The translations under genes and the position numbers were made by a program. A DNA stretch of 64,000 bases, from assembly GCF_019334805.1 (NCBI RefSeq), contig NZ_CP079822.1:1364001-1428000 (forward strand). Direction: 5' to 3'. Source of the stretch: Rothia mucilaginosa (GTDB lineage Bacteria; Actinomycetota; Actinomycetes; Actinomycetales; Micrococcaceae). The notes beneath the pieces are model-generated. The model was not told where the DNA came from, made no database searches, and was given only the letters and a program-made list of their open reading frames with translations. Numbering within the stretch: position 1 is the first letter of the stretch; each line of letters begins with the position of its first letter. Shown here piece after piece: positions 33,901 to 42,600 of this stretch.

Positions 33901-34494
33901 ATGAACACAATCGTCGACACCGCACCGCCTCCCGCACCCCAGCTGCCCCGCATCGAACCAACCGATATCCTCCGCGCAGCAGGACACATGGGCATCGGCA
34001 CCGCAGCCGGACACGCCCTCGCCGAGCAACTCATGGCAGCCGCCGCGCTCGCCCGCGCCAAAGGCGCAGAACTCTCCCACCGGATGCGCACCGAAGCCCA
34101 AGAAATCCGCACCGCACACCAACGCGCCAACGAACTCAACGGCGACCACTGGGCATCCGAAGCCGGACGCGCCTACCGGCGACAACTTGAAGAACACCGC
34201 GAAAAAATCCGCAACCAAGCCGAACAAGCCGAAAGCGCCGCCGCCATGATTGCCGCCGCCGGCGAAGAACTCGCCAACGACCTCACCACCAAAGCGCAGG
34301 CAATCGAAGCCGCCGCCTCCGCCGTAGATAACCTACTCGGCAAGCTCGCAGACGGTGCCGCCGACATCCTCGAAAAACTCAACCCCGGCGAAATTATCGC
34401 CAAATCAGGCGTGCAAAAAGCCCAGTCAGCGCTCGATTCGCTCATGCACGTGAACCTGCCCGACGGGCTGAGCTCGCTCATCCGAACCCACTAA
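33901..34494 (+). CDS. helical WXG100-like protein
   Basis: 197 aa, no signal peptide, predicted almost entirely helical. Helix one (about residues 20-80) ends in NELNGDHWASEAGRAYRRQL with Trp84 and a W-x-S-x-A-G-x-A-Y turn that resembles the W-x-G turn of WXG100/ESX substrates; helix two (90-160) is a coiled coil rich in Glu, Gln, Ala and Arg. The C-terminal ~40 residues are less polar. AAAGGA lies before the start, and the next gene begins 20 bp after the stop. It is larger than classic WXG100 proteins (~100 aa). I infer a paired partner of the downstream protein. Confidence 0.7.
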   Translation: MNTIVDTAPPPAPQLPRIEPTDILRAAGHMGIGTAAGHALAEQLMAAAALARAKGAELSHRMRTEAQEIRTAHQRANELNGDHWASEAGRAYRRQLEEHREKIRNQAEQAESAAAMIAAAGEELANDLTTKAQAIEAAASAVDNLLGKLADGAADILEKLNPGEIIAKSGVQKAQSALDSLMHVNLPDGLSSLIRTH

Positions 34495-34513
34495 CCTCAC
34501 CCTAGGAGAAACC

Positions 34514-36889
34514 ATGCTTACCGGACCTACCGTTGCACCCATCGGTGACCTCTCTGGGCCCGTAGACCCCACTGGGCCTGGTGTGCTTACTGGGGGTACC
34601 ATCAGCGTTACTCTCGAAGAAATGCCCGCCATTGCCGACGGGCTCGACACCGTCAGCCGTACCTGCGCCGACCGCACCATGCCGATTCTCGGCATCGCCG
34701 CCGAAACCAGGCTCTTCCTCGGCATCAATGGACGTGCCCAGCAGGCTGCCGCCCTCTGCACCGGCCTCGCCGCAGACCTCGGTATGAGTGCCGCAAAGTT
34801 CGGCGTCACCGCAGCCGCCGTCCGAGCCGCCCACAGCTCCTACCTGCAGGTCGAAAACACCGTCGCAGGCTGGTTCGATTCCATGGGCATTGCAAAGGAC
34901 GGCAAGCTGCCCGACGGACGCAGCACCCGAGACCACTTCCGCGGCCTCATCGCCGGAGAACCTGGCGAAGCTGAATACCTCTTGAAGCTCACCATTCCCG
35001 AGCTCGGGTACTTCTCGGCCTCTCGGATGCTGCCGTATTCGCCTATCGTCGCGGGTATTATCTTCGGTTTCACCGCCTATATGGATGCCGTATGGAACCC
35101 CGAAATTGCCCGTCAGCGTATTGCTGGCCGGCTCTCCGCCGTGACAAAAATACCCCAGGAATTTATTGAAAAAGTTTTGGCAGTAGGCGGAGTTGGAATC
35201 GTCGGTCCCCTCCGTGATCCGGATTCTGATAAGAAAGCGCATAACATGCGCACAGCCTCAGCTGATGAGTACGGGGTTAGCGCACATTCCGGTGAGAAAG
35301 ACCGTCTCACAGTGGATGCTAGTGCTGAACGTCTGCAGGCAGCCGCTAAGGCGCAGGACCAGGAGTTTGCACGCTCCCAACAGGACCCGACTAAGGGTGA
35401 ACGCGGTGCCGTGCTCGTCACCGTCATGTACGAAGCAGGACACGAAGGCGATCCCGCCTATGCCCTGTACGTCGTGAGTATTCCGGGCACTAACTTTTCT
35501 TCCTTTGGTGGGTCTCCTATGGATGTCCCTGGGGCTCTTCGCGAAGCACTGGGTAACGATACTCTGGAGAACCCCGCCTATCAGATGGTTCTGCAAGCTC
35601 TCCGTGAAGCCGGAGCACCTCAGGGCGCCCGTGTGTACATGGAAGGCTTCAGCCAGGGAGGCATGATTGCCTACAACATGGCGAATAGTACTGAAGTCGC
35701 TAAAGAGATCAATATTGTGGGTGTCTACGCTCAAGCTTCCCCGCTACGAGGTCTACCGGCTAAACGTCGTGACTTTGGAGTTGACTACGTGGAAGGAGAT
35801 GGAGACCCGGTTCCTGACTCCGCTCTGAGAGAGGGTGGATGGAGCCCCGATGAACGCGATACCGCAATTACGGTCTCAAATTTCAAACATGACGGAGGGG
35901 CATATAGGGAAACCCTGCAACGCGAAGGATACGGACACCAAACTCTGGGTGCTCTCAGAGCAGCCATGGGCGACAAGGATTATGTGCAAGGGGAACAAAA
36001 GGTCACCTCGGGCTCCGCTATGCCAGATGGTTACACGTTTGAAGAACGTCTGAACGAGTATGGATTACGTGGGGCTAGGTACACTCAACAGGCTCTTGAT
36101 GCTGGGGTACAACTTGATCCTCGATTTTATTACGAGGCCGCAGACCAATATACAGATGGAGAACTACACCGAGTAGATAGTGTAGTGCGTGGCAACGTCG
36201 AAAATACTCGGCAGAAAATCGAAGATACCGTCTCCGATGTCCAGCAGGGCATGGAGATTGCCAAGCAGAGGGCCGAGGGCCTCCAGCGAGAAGCTGGAGA
36301 AACCGTACAGGCGGCTGCTGGGCAAATCCCCGCCATCATTGAGGGCGTCAAAAAGACCCTCCCTCACCCCGAGCCGACTCCGCAGGAAAAGCCTCAGAGT
36401 CCGAAGCCTGCATGGCCCGAAACCCCTGTGCCGCAGATGCCCAAGATGCCCCTCCTGCAGGGATACAACCCGCAGAATATTCCGCCCGCCATCAATATGC
36501 CGGCGGATCTGAACCGTCCGGAGCCTGCGCCCATCAAGTTGCCCGCCCGCATCGAGGCAGAGGGTCAGCTGCCCCCTGCAGGTCTAATCCCGCCGGATAT
36601 TCTGCCCAAACCCGCAGACCTGCATACGCACATCGAAAAGGCTGTTACTCAGCCAATCATCGATCACATGCAGCTCCCTAACGCTGGTTCTGTGCTCCAG
36701 GATCCGTTCCTCGGGCCCCGACAGGGTGGAGACTACGACGGTGGCGAGTCGCTCATCCCGACCCTGCCGGACCTGAAGCCTGTGCCCATGCCAATGTTCC
36801 CGCCCGAGAACATTGACCCCGGGTTCCTCGCACCGGCTCCGCCCGAGGATCTGAATCCTCTCGAGGAGCGCGAACCTATGGCGGTCTAA
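34514..36889 (+). CDS. putative secreted alpha/beta hydrolase with ESX-like helical head and Pro-rich tail
   Basis: 791 aa. Residues ~25-150 are helical with an ESX/LXG-like look (GINGRAQQAAALCTGLAADL, then SYLQVENTVAGWFDSMG). A mixed region follows, with one hydrophobic stretch (PIVAGIIFGFTAYMDAVWNP). The core is an alpha/beta hydrolase: nucleophile elbow GFSQGG with Ser380, Asp431 in EGDGDPVPDS and His475 in GYGHQTLG. Residues ~600-660 are a coiled coil; the last ~130 are Pro-rich (PEPTPQEKPQSPKP and MPMFPPENIDPGF), and the C-terminus is acidic. No N-terminal signal peptide is visible, so export by an ESX-type route is inferred. It follows the WXG-like gene with RBS GGAGAAACC. No immunity gene is recognised. 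Confidence 0.75.
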   Translation: MLTGPTVAPIGDLSGPVDPTGPGVLTGGTISVTLEEMPAIADGLDTVSRTCADRTMPILGIAAETRLFLGINGRAQQAAALCTGLAADLGMSAAKFGVTAAAVRAAHSSYLQVENTVAGWFDSMGIAKDGKLPDGRSTRDHFRGLIAGEPGEAEYLLKLTIPELGYFSASRMLPYSPIVAGIIFGFTAYMDAVWNPEIARQRIAGRLSAVTKIPQEFIEKVLAVGGVGIVGPLRDPDSDKKAHNMRTASADEYGVSAHSGEKDRLTVDASAERLQAAAKAQDQEFARSQQDPTKGERGAVLVTVMYEAGHEGDPAYALYVVSIPGTNFSSFGGSPMDVPGALREALGNDTLENPAYQMVLQALREAGAPQGARVYMEGFSQGGMIAYNMANSTEVAKEINIVGVYAQASPLRGLPAKRRDFGVDYVEGDGDPVPDSALREGGWSPDERDTAITVSNFKHDGGAYRETLQREGYGHQTLGALRAAMGDKDYVQGEQKVTSGSAMPDGYTFEERLNEYGLRGARYTQQALDAGVQLDPRFYYEAADQYTDGELHRVDSVVRGNVENTRQKIEDTVSDVQQGMEIAKQRAEGLQREAGETVQAAAGQIPAIIEGVKKTLPHPEPTPQEKPQSPKPAWPETPVPQMPKMPLLQGYNPQNIPPAINMPADLNRPEPAPIKLPARIEAEGQLPPAGLIPPDILPKPADLHTHIEKAVTQPIIDHMQLPNAGSVLQDPFLGPRQGGDYDGGESLIPTLPDLKPVPMPMFPPENIDPGFLAPAPPEDLNPLEEREPMAV

Positions 36890-36949
36890 AAGCACCAATC
36901 TCAACGGCTCGGTGGAGGGTGGAGGGGCGAGTAGAGTAGAGAAGAGAAA

Positions 36950-36989
36950 GGAGGGGCGCCGCCGGAAACAACCCCGGAGGCGCCCCTCC
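36950..36989 (+). terminator. terminator after the effector-like pair
   Basis: GGAGGGGCGCC / GGCGCCCCTCC with an inner CCGG/CCGG, followed by ATCTTTG. CTTTGCGT recurs three times just downstream (36993, 37007, 37037). Confidence 0.8.
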
Positions 36990-37154
36990 ATCTTTGCGTA
37001 CAGCCTTTGCGTGCGGTGCTTCTTTGTGTGCTTGCCTTTGCGTGTAGCGCTCGCGGCTAGTACCCGCTGTCTGCACAGCTACATCTTGCTTGCGACCTGC
37101 TCTCCAGGTGAGAAGCGTTAGCCTCCGAGCCGCCCGCAGGCACATACTGGAACC

Positions 37155-38282
37155 ATGAGCCAGTCAGCTGAACACGCCAATATCCCGGTCCGCTCCGTCT
37201 TCAACACCCTGCCCAGCTACGCGGCAGGCAAGCCTCCCGCGCCCGTTGAAGGCCTCACCCAGTACAAGCTCTCCTCGAACGAGAACCCGCTGGGTCCCGT
37301 ACCCGAGGTCGCGCGCGTCCTCGCAGAATTTGCGAGTGTGCACCGCTACCCCGACCCGCTCTCCACCGCCCTGCGTCAGAAGCTCTCCGCACGGCTCGGC
37401 GTGGACGCTGACGACATCGTCACCGGTGCCGGAAGCCTCGGCGCGCTCAACCAAATCCTCAAAACCTTCGCTGGCGTCAACGCCGACGGTGTGCAGGACG
37501 AAGTCATCTACGCCTGGCGCTCCTTCGAGGCATACCCGATCCTCGTCGGCATTATGGGCGCTCGCAGCGTGCAGGTGCCGAACCTGCCCGACGGCTCACA
37601 CGACCTGGACGCCATGGCGGCAGCCATCACCGACCGCACCCGCCTGATCCTGGTCTGCACCCCCAACAACCCGACCGGCCCCGCCGTCACCGAAAGCCAG
37701 ATCCGTGCGTTCCTGGCGAAGGTACCCGCCCACATTCCCGTGGTGATTGACGAGGCGTACTTCGAGTTCTGCGCCGCCTCCACCGTGCCGGAGGGCGAAG
37801 AAGCCCCGCTGAACGGCATGGACATCTACCACGACTACGAGAACGTCATCATTCTGCGCACCTTCTCCAAGGCGCAGGGCCTGGCGGGTCTGCGCGTGGG
37901 CTACTCGATTTCGCACCCGCAGATTACGCAGCACCTGCGCGTGGCGGCAACCCCGTTCGCCGTGACGGCGCTGGCTGAGGCGGCGGCTATCGCCTCCATC
38001 GAGCATGAGGATGCGGTGATGGAGCGTGTGAGCCACCTGGTCTCTGAGCGTGAGCGTGTGACCGCTCGACTGCGGGAGCTGGGCTACGATTTCCCGAGCA
38101 CGTACGCGAACTTCGTGTGGCTACCCCTGGGGGAGCGCACGAGTGAGTTTGTGCAGCTGATGGCTGAGCATGCGCTGTCGGTGCGTGCGTTCGGTACTGA
38201 GGGTGTTCGCGTGAGTATTGGCGAGGTGGAGGCGAATGACCGTTTCCTCTCGCTCTGCGAGGTCTTCGCGGAGGGGCTCTAG
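37155..38282 (+). CDS. HisC/Pat-type aminotransferase
   Basis: Fold-type I PLP aminotransferase of the histidinol-phosphate / aromatic amino acid transaminase group. Seen: KLSSNENPLGPVPEVARVLA, SVHRYPDP, GAGSLGALNQIL, the PLP-binding NNPTGP, IDEAYFEF, and Schiff-base lysine in RTFSKAQGLAGLRVGYSI. 375 aa. The sequence fits both HisC and the actinobacterial Pat; there is no other histidine gene nearby, which leans toward Pat. CATACT ends six bases before ATG, predicting a leaderless transcript. Confidence 0.88.
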   Translation: MSQSAEHANIPVRSVFNTLPSYAAGKPPAPVEGLTQYKLSSNENPLGPVPEVARVLAEFASVHRYPDPLSTALRQKLSARLGVDADDIVTGAGSLGALNQILKTFAGVNADGVQDEVIYAWRSFEAYPILVGIMGARSVQVPNLPDGSHDLDAMAAAITDRTRLILVCTPNNPTGPAVTESQIRAFLAKVPAHIPVVIDEAYFEFCAASTVPEGEEAPLNGMDIYHDYENVIILRTFSKAQGLAGLRVGYSISHPQITQHLRVAATPFAVTALAEAAAIASIEHEDAVMERVSHLVSERERVTARLRELGYDFPSTYANFVWLPLGERTSEFVQLMAEHALSVRAFGTEGVRVSIGEVEANDRFLSLCEVFAEGL

Positions 38283-38694
38283 AGCCTCTGGTGAAGGGGA
38301 GCGGGTGACCACCCGACTCTAATTCAACCCTAATTGAACAATGTACTATTTTCCCTTGTCGAGGTTCGTTTAGGCTTTTCAATCGGTTCTCGCGTGGGAA
38401 AAATGATGGCCGAAAAAGCTCTCAATAGTTAAATTAAACCTCCCGTATATTCTCAAAAAGGAATATACGGGAGGTTTAATTTAATAATGTTCAAATAGTG
38501 AATGACAGGGCACAATACACTGCGTTATCAGCGTAACTGCCGCGAGATAAAGCCGGAAAGAGTAGACTGGTAACTATATATGCCCAGACCCTCACAGGCC
38601 TGCCGGAACACCTCAAACCCTGCACCATCAGGTGAACGTTGAGACTAAAACCCGGGCCGCTGAGGGCCAAGCCCTCGTCACGTGTGGAGGTTAG
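38283..38694. other. 412-bp intergenic region before the dehydrogenase cluster
   Basis: It contains a 23-bp hairpin (38430-38483) and otherwise no gene. The stretch 38330-38415 is AT-rich (AACCCTAATTGAACAATG; TACTATTTTCCC). The remaining ~200 bp presumably hold the promoter of the E1 alpha gene, with a GGAGGTTAG ribosome site directly before it. Confidence 0.4.
38430..38483. terminator. perfect 23-bp hairpin between hisC-like and E1 genes
   Basis: TAAATTAAACCTCCCGTATA (plus TTC) pairs perfectly with its complement around a TCAAAAAG loop. The A/T-rich ends give a U-tract in both directions, so it terminates either way. Confidence 0.85.
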
Positions 38695-39861
38695 ATGCAC
38701 GAGAACGACAAGTACCCGGGAGTGCCCGAACGCATCCAGCTCATGGATGAAAACGGCACCGTACACGAACACCCCACCTACAGCCGGTACATCGAAGACG
38801 TCAACGCAGACACCCTGCGCGAGGCATACCGCCTCATGTACACCACCCGCCGATTCGACGACGAGGCAACCGCCCTGCAGCGCCAGGGTCAGCTCGCCCT
38901 CTGGGTGCCCAGCCGAGGCCAGGAAGCCGCACAGGTCGGCTCCGCACTCGCCTACGCACCCAACGACTACATCTTCCCCTCCTACCGCGAGCACGCCGTC
39001 GCCTTGACGCGTGGCGTGGACTTCCGCGACCTGATCACCATCTTCCGCGGCTCCACCACCCACGGCTGGGACATGAAGGCACACAACTTCCACACCTACA
39101 CCAAGGTGCTTGCGGCCCAGACCCTGCACGCAGTCGGCTACGCCATGGGCCTGAACTTCGACGCCGATATCGAGGCTGAAACCGGCACCCGCCGCACCGG
39201 TCAGGGCCAGGCAACCGACCCCACCGAGGACACCCAGAAGCCCGCCGTGGCGGTCTACTTCGGTGATGGCTCCTCCACCGAGGGTGACGCACACGAATCC
39301 ATGGTTTTCGCCGCCTCCTATAACGCGCCGGTGCTCTTCTTCGTGCAGAACAACCGCTGGGCTATCTCCGTGCCCTTCGAGGTGCAGTCCCGCGTTCCGG
39401 TGTCCACCCGCGCCGCAGGCTACGGCTTCGAGGGTATTCGCGTTGACGGCAACGACGTTCTCGCCGTACTGGCTGCAACCCGCTACGCCATGGAAAAGAT
39501 TCGCGCCGGCGAAGGCCCCGTGCTGATTGAGGCTGAAACCTACCGCCTCGGCCCGCACACCACCGCGGATGACCCCACCAAGTACCGCACCGATGCCGAC
39601 CTGGAAGGTCCCCTGCGCCGCGACCCCATGCTTCGCCTGGAGAAGCACCTGCGCGAGCAGGGCTACGCCGATGATGCCTTCTTCGAAGAGGTTGCAGAAT
39701 CTGCGCAGCAGGTCGCGAACGGCGTGCGTGAGGCAGTGCTGAACTCTGAGGTTGCCGACTTTGAGTATTTCTTCGACCGCGTCTACGTGCAGGAACACCA
39801 GCAGGTGGAAGACGACCGCGAGTTCTACCGTAACTACGTTGCAGGCTTTGAAGAGGAGTAA
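38695..39861 (+). CDS. 2-oxoacid dehydrogenase E1 component, alpha subunit
   Basis: TPP-dependent decarboxylase half of a pyruvate / branched-chain 2-oxoacid dehydrogenase. Seen: PSRGQEAAQVGSALAYAPND, YREHAVALTRGVDF, the TPP/Mg motif GDGSSTEGDAHESMVFAASY ending in NAPVLFFVQNNRWAIS, and the phosphorylation-loop counterpart YRLGPHTTADDP. 388 aa. Because actinobacteria normally use single-chain AceE for pyruvate, a branched-chain (BkdA) role is likely, but pyruvate cannot be excluded. GGAGG precedes the ATG, and the beta subunit starts two bases after the stop. Confidence 0.93.
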   Translation: MHENDKYPGVPERIQLMDENGTVHEHPTYSRYIEDVNADTLREAYRLMYTTRRFDDEATALQRQGQLALWVPSRGQEAAQVGSALAYAPNDYIFPSYREHAVALTRGVDFRDLITIFRGSTTHGWDMKAHNFHTYTKVLAAQTLHAVGYAMGLNFDADIEAETGTRRTGQGQATDPTEDTQKPAVAVYFGDGSSTEGDAHESMVFAASYNAPVLFFVQNNRWAISVPFEVQSRVPVSTRAAGYGFEGIRVDGNDVLAVLAATRYAMEKIRAGEGPVLIEAETYRLGPHTTADDPTKYRTDADLEGPLRRDPMLRLEKHLREQGYADDAFFEEVAESAQQVANGVREAVLNSEVADFEYFFDRVYVQEHQQVEDDREFYRNYVAGFEEE

Positions 39862-39863
39862 GC

Positions 39864-40850
39864 ATGAGCGAGAAAATTGAACGTTTGACCCTCGCCAAGG
39901 CGATTACCCGCGGCCTGGAAGACGCCATGGAAGCCGACCGCACCGTCGTCATGCTCGGTGAGGATATCGGCAAGCTCGGTGGTGTGTACCGTGTGACCGA
40001 GGGCCTGCAGGCGCGCTTCGGTAACCGCCGGGTCATGGATGCGCCCCTGGGTGAGTCCGGCATTATCGGCACCTCCATCGGTATGGCGCTGCGCGGCTAC
40101 CGCCCCGTGCCGGAGATCCAGTTCGACGGCTTCGTGTTCCCCGCATACAACCAGATCACGAGCCAGCTGGCGAAGATTCACAACCGCACCGATAAGCAGT
40201 ACACGGTGCCGGTGACTATCCGCATTCCGTACGGTGGCGTGATTGGTTCGGTGGAGCACCACTCCGAGTCCCCGGAAGCACTGTTCGCCCACACGGCGGG
40301 CCTGCGTATTGTGACTCCCTCGACTCCGCACGAGGCGTACTGGATGACCCGCAAGGCGATTGAGTGCCCGGATCCGGTCATTATTTTTGAGCCGAAGCGC
40401 CGTTACTGGCTCAAGGGCGAAGTGGACTTTAGCGATACTTCCTTTGATCCGTTCAGCGCCCAGGTGGTGCGTGAGGGTACGGATGCGACCATCGTTGCGT
40501 ACGGTCCGCTGGTTCCGGTTGCTCTGGCTGCTGCGGAGGCTGCCGTGGAGGATGGCCGCTCGATTGAGGTCATTGACCTGCGCTCGATTTCGCCGCTGGA
40601 TGTGCCGACCGTTGCTGCTTCGGTGGCGAAGACTGGCCGCCTGATTGTCGCGCACGAGGCGCCGACCTTCGGCGGTATGGGTGGCGAGCTGGCTGCGGCG
40701 ATTACGGAGCGTTGCTTCTACAGCCTGCAGGCGCCAGTGATTCGCGTGGGTGGCTACTACATGCCGTACCCGATTTCCCGTGTTGAGGAAGAGTACGTGC
40801 CCGATATTGACCGTATTCTTGAGGCGGTTGACCGCGCTTTTGACTACTAG
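39864..40850 (+). CDS. 2-oxoacid dehydrogenase E1 component, beta subunit
   Basis: Forms the E1 heterotetramer with the preceding gene. Seen: MLGEDIGKLGGVYRVTEGLQ, FGNRRVMDAPLGESGIIGTS, IGMALRGYRPVPEIQFDGFV and IRIPYGGVIGSVEHHSESPE, then GGYYMPYPISRVEEEYVPDI. The TPP-activating Glu lies in PEIQFDGF. 328 aa, normal. RBS GAGGAG sits at the end of the alpha gene. It is followed by 99 bp with a palindrome before E2. Confidence 0.94.
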   Translation: MSEKIERLTLAKAITRGLEDAMEADRTVVMLGEDIGKLGGVYRVTEGLQARFGNRRVMDAPLGESGIIGTSIGMALRGYRPVPEIQFDGFVFPAYNQITSQLAKIHNRTDKQYTVPVTIRIPYGGVIGSVEHHSESPEALFAHTAGLRIVTPSTPHEAYWMTRKAIECPDPVIIFEPKRRYWLKGEVDFSDTSFDPFSAQVVREGTDATIVAYGPLVPVALAAAEAAVEDGRSIEVIDLRSISPLDVPTVAASVAKTGRLIVAHEAPTFGGMGGELAAAITERCFYSLQAPVIRVGGYYMPYPISRVEEEYVPDIDRILEAVDRAFDY

Positions 40851-40920
40851 GCATTCCCTGATCTGACGTATCAGCGTGTTGCGCTATGGCGGGTTGCGAA
40901 CCCGCACAGAATATTCCATA

Positions 40921-40936
40921 TAGGGTATATACCCTA
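40921..40936. promoter_or_regulatory. 16-bp perfect palindrome in the E2 leader
   Basis: TAGGGTATATACCCTA, with TATA in its centre, 13 bp before the E2 start and beside its GAGAGG ribosome site. It could be an operator overlapping an internal promoter or ribosome site. Confidence 0.5.
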
Positions 40937-40949
40937 GTGAGAGGTAAAA

Positions 40950-42425
40950 ATGTCCCAGATTTTCCCGCTCCCTGATGTGGGTGAAGGCCTGACCGAAGCA
41001 GAAATCCTCAGCTGGAAGGTAGCGGTCGGCACCGAGGTCGCCATCAACGACGTCCTCGTCGAAATTGAAACCGCGAAGAGCGTTGTGGAACTTCCCTCGC
41101 CCTTCGCCGGCACCGTCGAGGCGCTGCTCGTTGCCGAAGGCGAAACCGTTGAGGTGGGCACCCCGATCATCAGCATCTCCGGCGGCGACAACGCACCCGC
41201 CACCCCGGCGGCACCCGCCGCGGCAGAGGCTGAGTCCGGCACCGCACTGGTCGGCTCCGGCCCCAAGGCGGACGCTGTGAAGCGTCGCGCCCGCAAGCGC
41301 CCCGCCTCCGCATCCCAGCCCGCACAGGCTGCTGCGGCACCGGTCGCACCGGCTGTTCAGGCACCCGTGGCGCACACCCCCGCCGACTCTGCGAACCGCA
41401 ACCAGGGCCTGCTGAGCGAGCTGGCTGAGCGCGCCTCCCGTTTTGTGGAGAACACCCCGCTGAACTCGGTGGTGCAGCGTCTGGCGCCCGAGCCCGCAGC
41501 AGCTCCCGCACCGACTTTGGCTCCCGAGCAGGTTCCGCACCGCCCGACCCTCGCGCCGCCTCCGGTGCGTCTTGCCGCAAAGGAGCTGGGTGTTGATCTG
41601 GCGAACGTGACCGCTACCGGTGCGCGCGGCCAGGTGACCAAGCAGGACCTCATGAACTATGTGGCGCATCTGAGCGATGTGCAGCATAGCGGCGCCGGCC
41701 AGCCCTTCTGGCAGCCCGCAACCACCCCCGGTGACCGCATTGAGCGCATCCCGGTGCGTGGTGTGCGTAAGGCGACCGCGAAGGCAATGGTAGCTTCGGC
41801 ATTTAGCGCCCCGCACGTGTCCATCTTCGTGGATGTTGATGCCTCCCGCACCATGGAGTTCGTGAAGCGTTTGAAGAAGTCTCGCCACTTTGAGGGCGTG
41901 AAGGTTACCCCGCTGCTGGTGCTTGCTGCCGCGGTCATTTGGGCTGCTGAGCGTAACCCGCAGGTCAATGCGACCTGGACCGATAGCGAAATCCAGATTA
42001 AGCACTTCGTGAACCTGGGTATTGCTGCGGCAACCCCGCGCGGCCTGATGGTCCCGAACATTAAGGACGCTCAGGAGCTGTCCCTGCGTGAGCTGGCGGT
42101 TGCGCTGAACAACCTGACTACTCGCGCCCGTGAGGGTAAGACTCAGCCCGCTGAGATGGCGAACGGTACCCTGACCATTACGAATATTGGTTCGCTGGGC
42201 ATTGATACGGGTACCCCGATTATTAATCCCGGTGAGGTGGCAATCGTTGCCTTCGGTACGATCAAGCAGAAGCCGTGGGTTGTTGATGGTGAGGTTATTC
42301 CTCGCTGGGTGACGACCCTGGGTGGCTCGTTCGACCACCGTGTGGTGGATGGCGACCTGTCGGCTCGTTTTATGGCTGATGTGGCTGCGATTCTTGAGGA
42401 GCCTGCCTTGCTGCTGGATCACTAG
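40950..42425 (+). CDS. dihydrolipoamide acyltransferase, E2 component
   Basis: The core of the complex moves the acyl group to CoA. One lipoyl domain (residues 1-78) with Lys43 in [14 protein letters not shown]; a long Ala/Pro-rich linker; peripheral-subunit-binding domain at ~205-240 ([20 protein letters not shown]); catalytic domain to the end with His463 and Asp467 in DHRVVDGD. 491 aa. GAGAGG lies before the start. A terminator-grade hairpin follows. No lipoamide dehydrogenase (E3) gene is in the window, so E3 must be encoded elsewhere. Confidence 0.94.
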   Translation: MSQIFPLPDVGEGLTEAEILSWKVAVGTEVAINDVLVEIETAKSVVELPSPFAGTVEALLVAEGETVEVGTPIISISGGDNAPATPAAPAAAEAESGTALVGSGPKADAVKRRARKRPASASQPAQAAAAPVAPAVQAPVAHTPADSANRNQGLLSELAERASRFVENTPLNSVVQRLAPEPAAAPAPTLAPEQVPHRPTLAPPPVRLAAKELGVDLANVTATGARGQVTKQDLMNYVAHLSDVQHSGAGQPFWQPATTPGDRIERIPVRGVRKATAKAMVASAFSAPHVSIFVDVDASRTMEFVKRLKKSRHFEGVKVTPLLVLAAAVIWAAERNPQVNATWTDSEIQIKHFVNLGIAAATPRGLMVPNIKDAQELSLRELAVALNNLTTRAREGKTQPAEMANGTLTITNIGSLGIDTGTPIINPGEVAIVAFGTIKQKPWVVDGEVIPRWVTTLGGSFDHRVVDGDLSARFMADVAAILEEPALLLDH

Positions 42426-42497
42426 GCGGCATGTTTTAGCTAGTCAGCGTCGTATTGCTGGGTAGCTGAGGCTGTTGAGGATACAGATATTTAGATG

Positions 42498-42541
42498 CAG
42501 AAAACCTCCGGTACCTTTCGTAAGGTACCGGAGGTTTTCTG
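42498..42541. terminator. perfect 20-bp hairpin closing the dehydrogenase cluster
   Basis: CAGAAAACCTCCGGTACCTT pairs with its complement around a TCGT loop. Both ends have A/T runs, and the AAACCTCC core is shared with the hairpin upstream of the cluster. Confidence 0.9.
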
Positions 42542-42600
42542 TACGGTTTATTCCTATCGCAACGAGGCGCGGGCGCTGAGAAGCCTAGGCGTCCAGAAGC

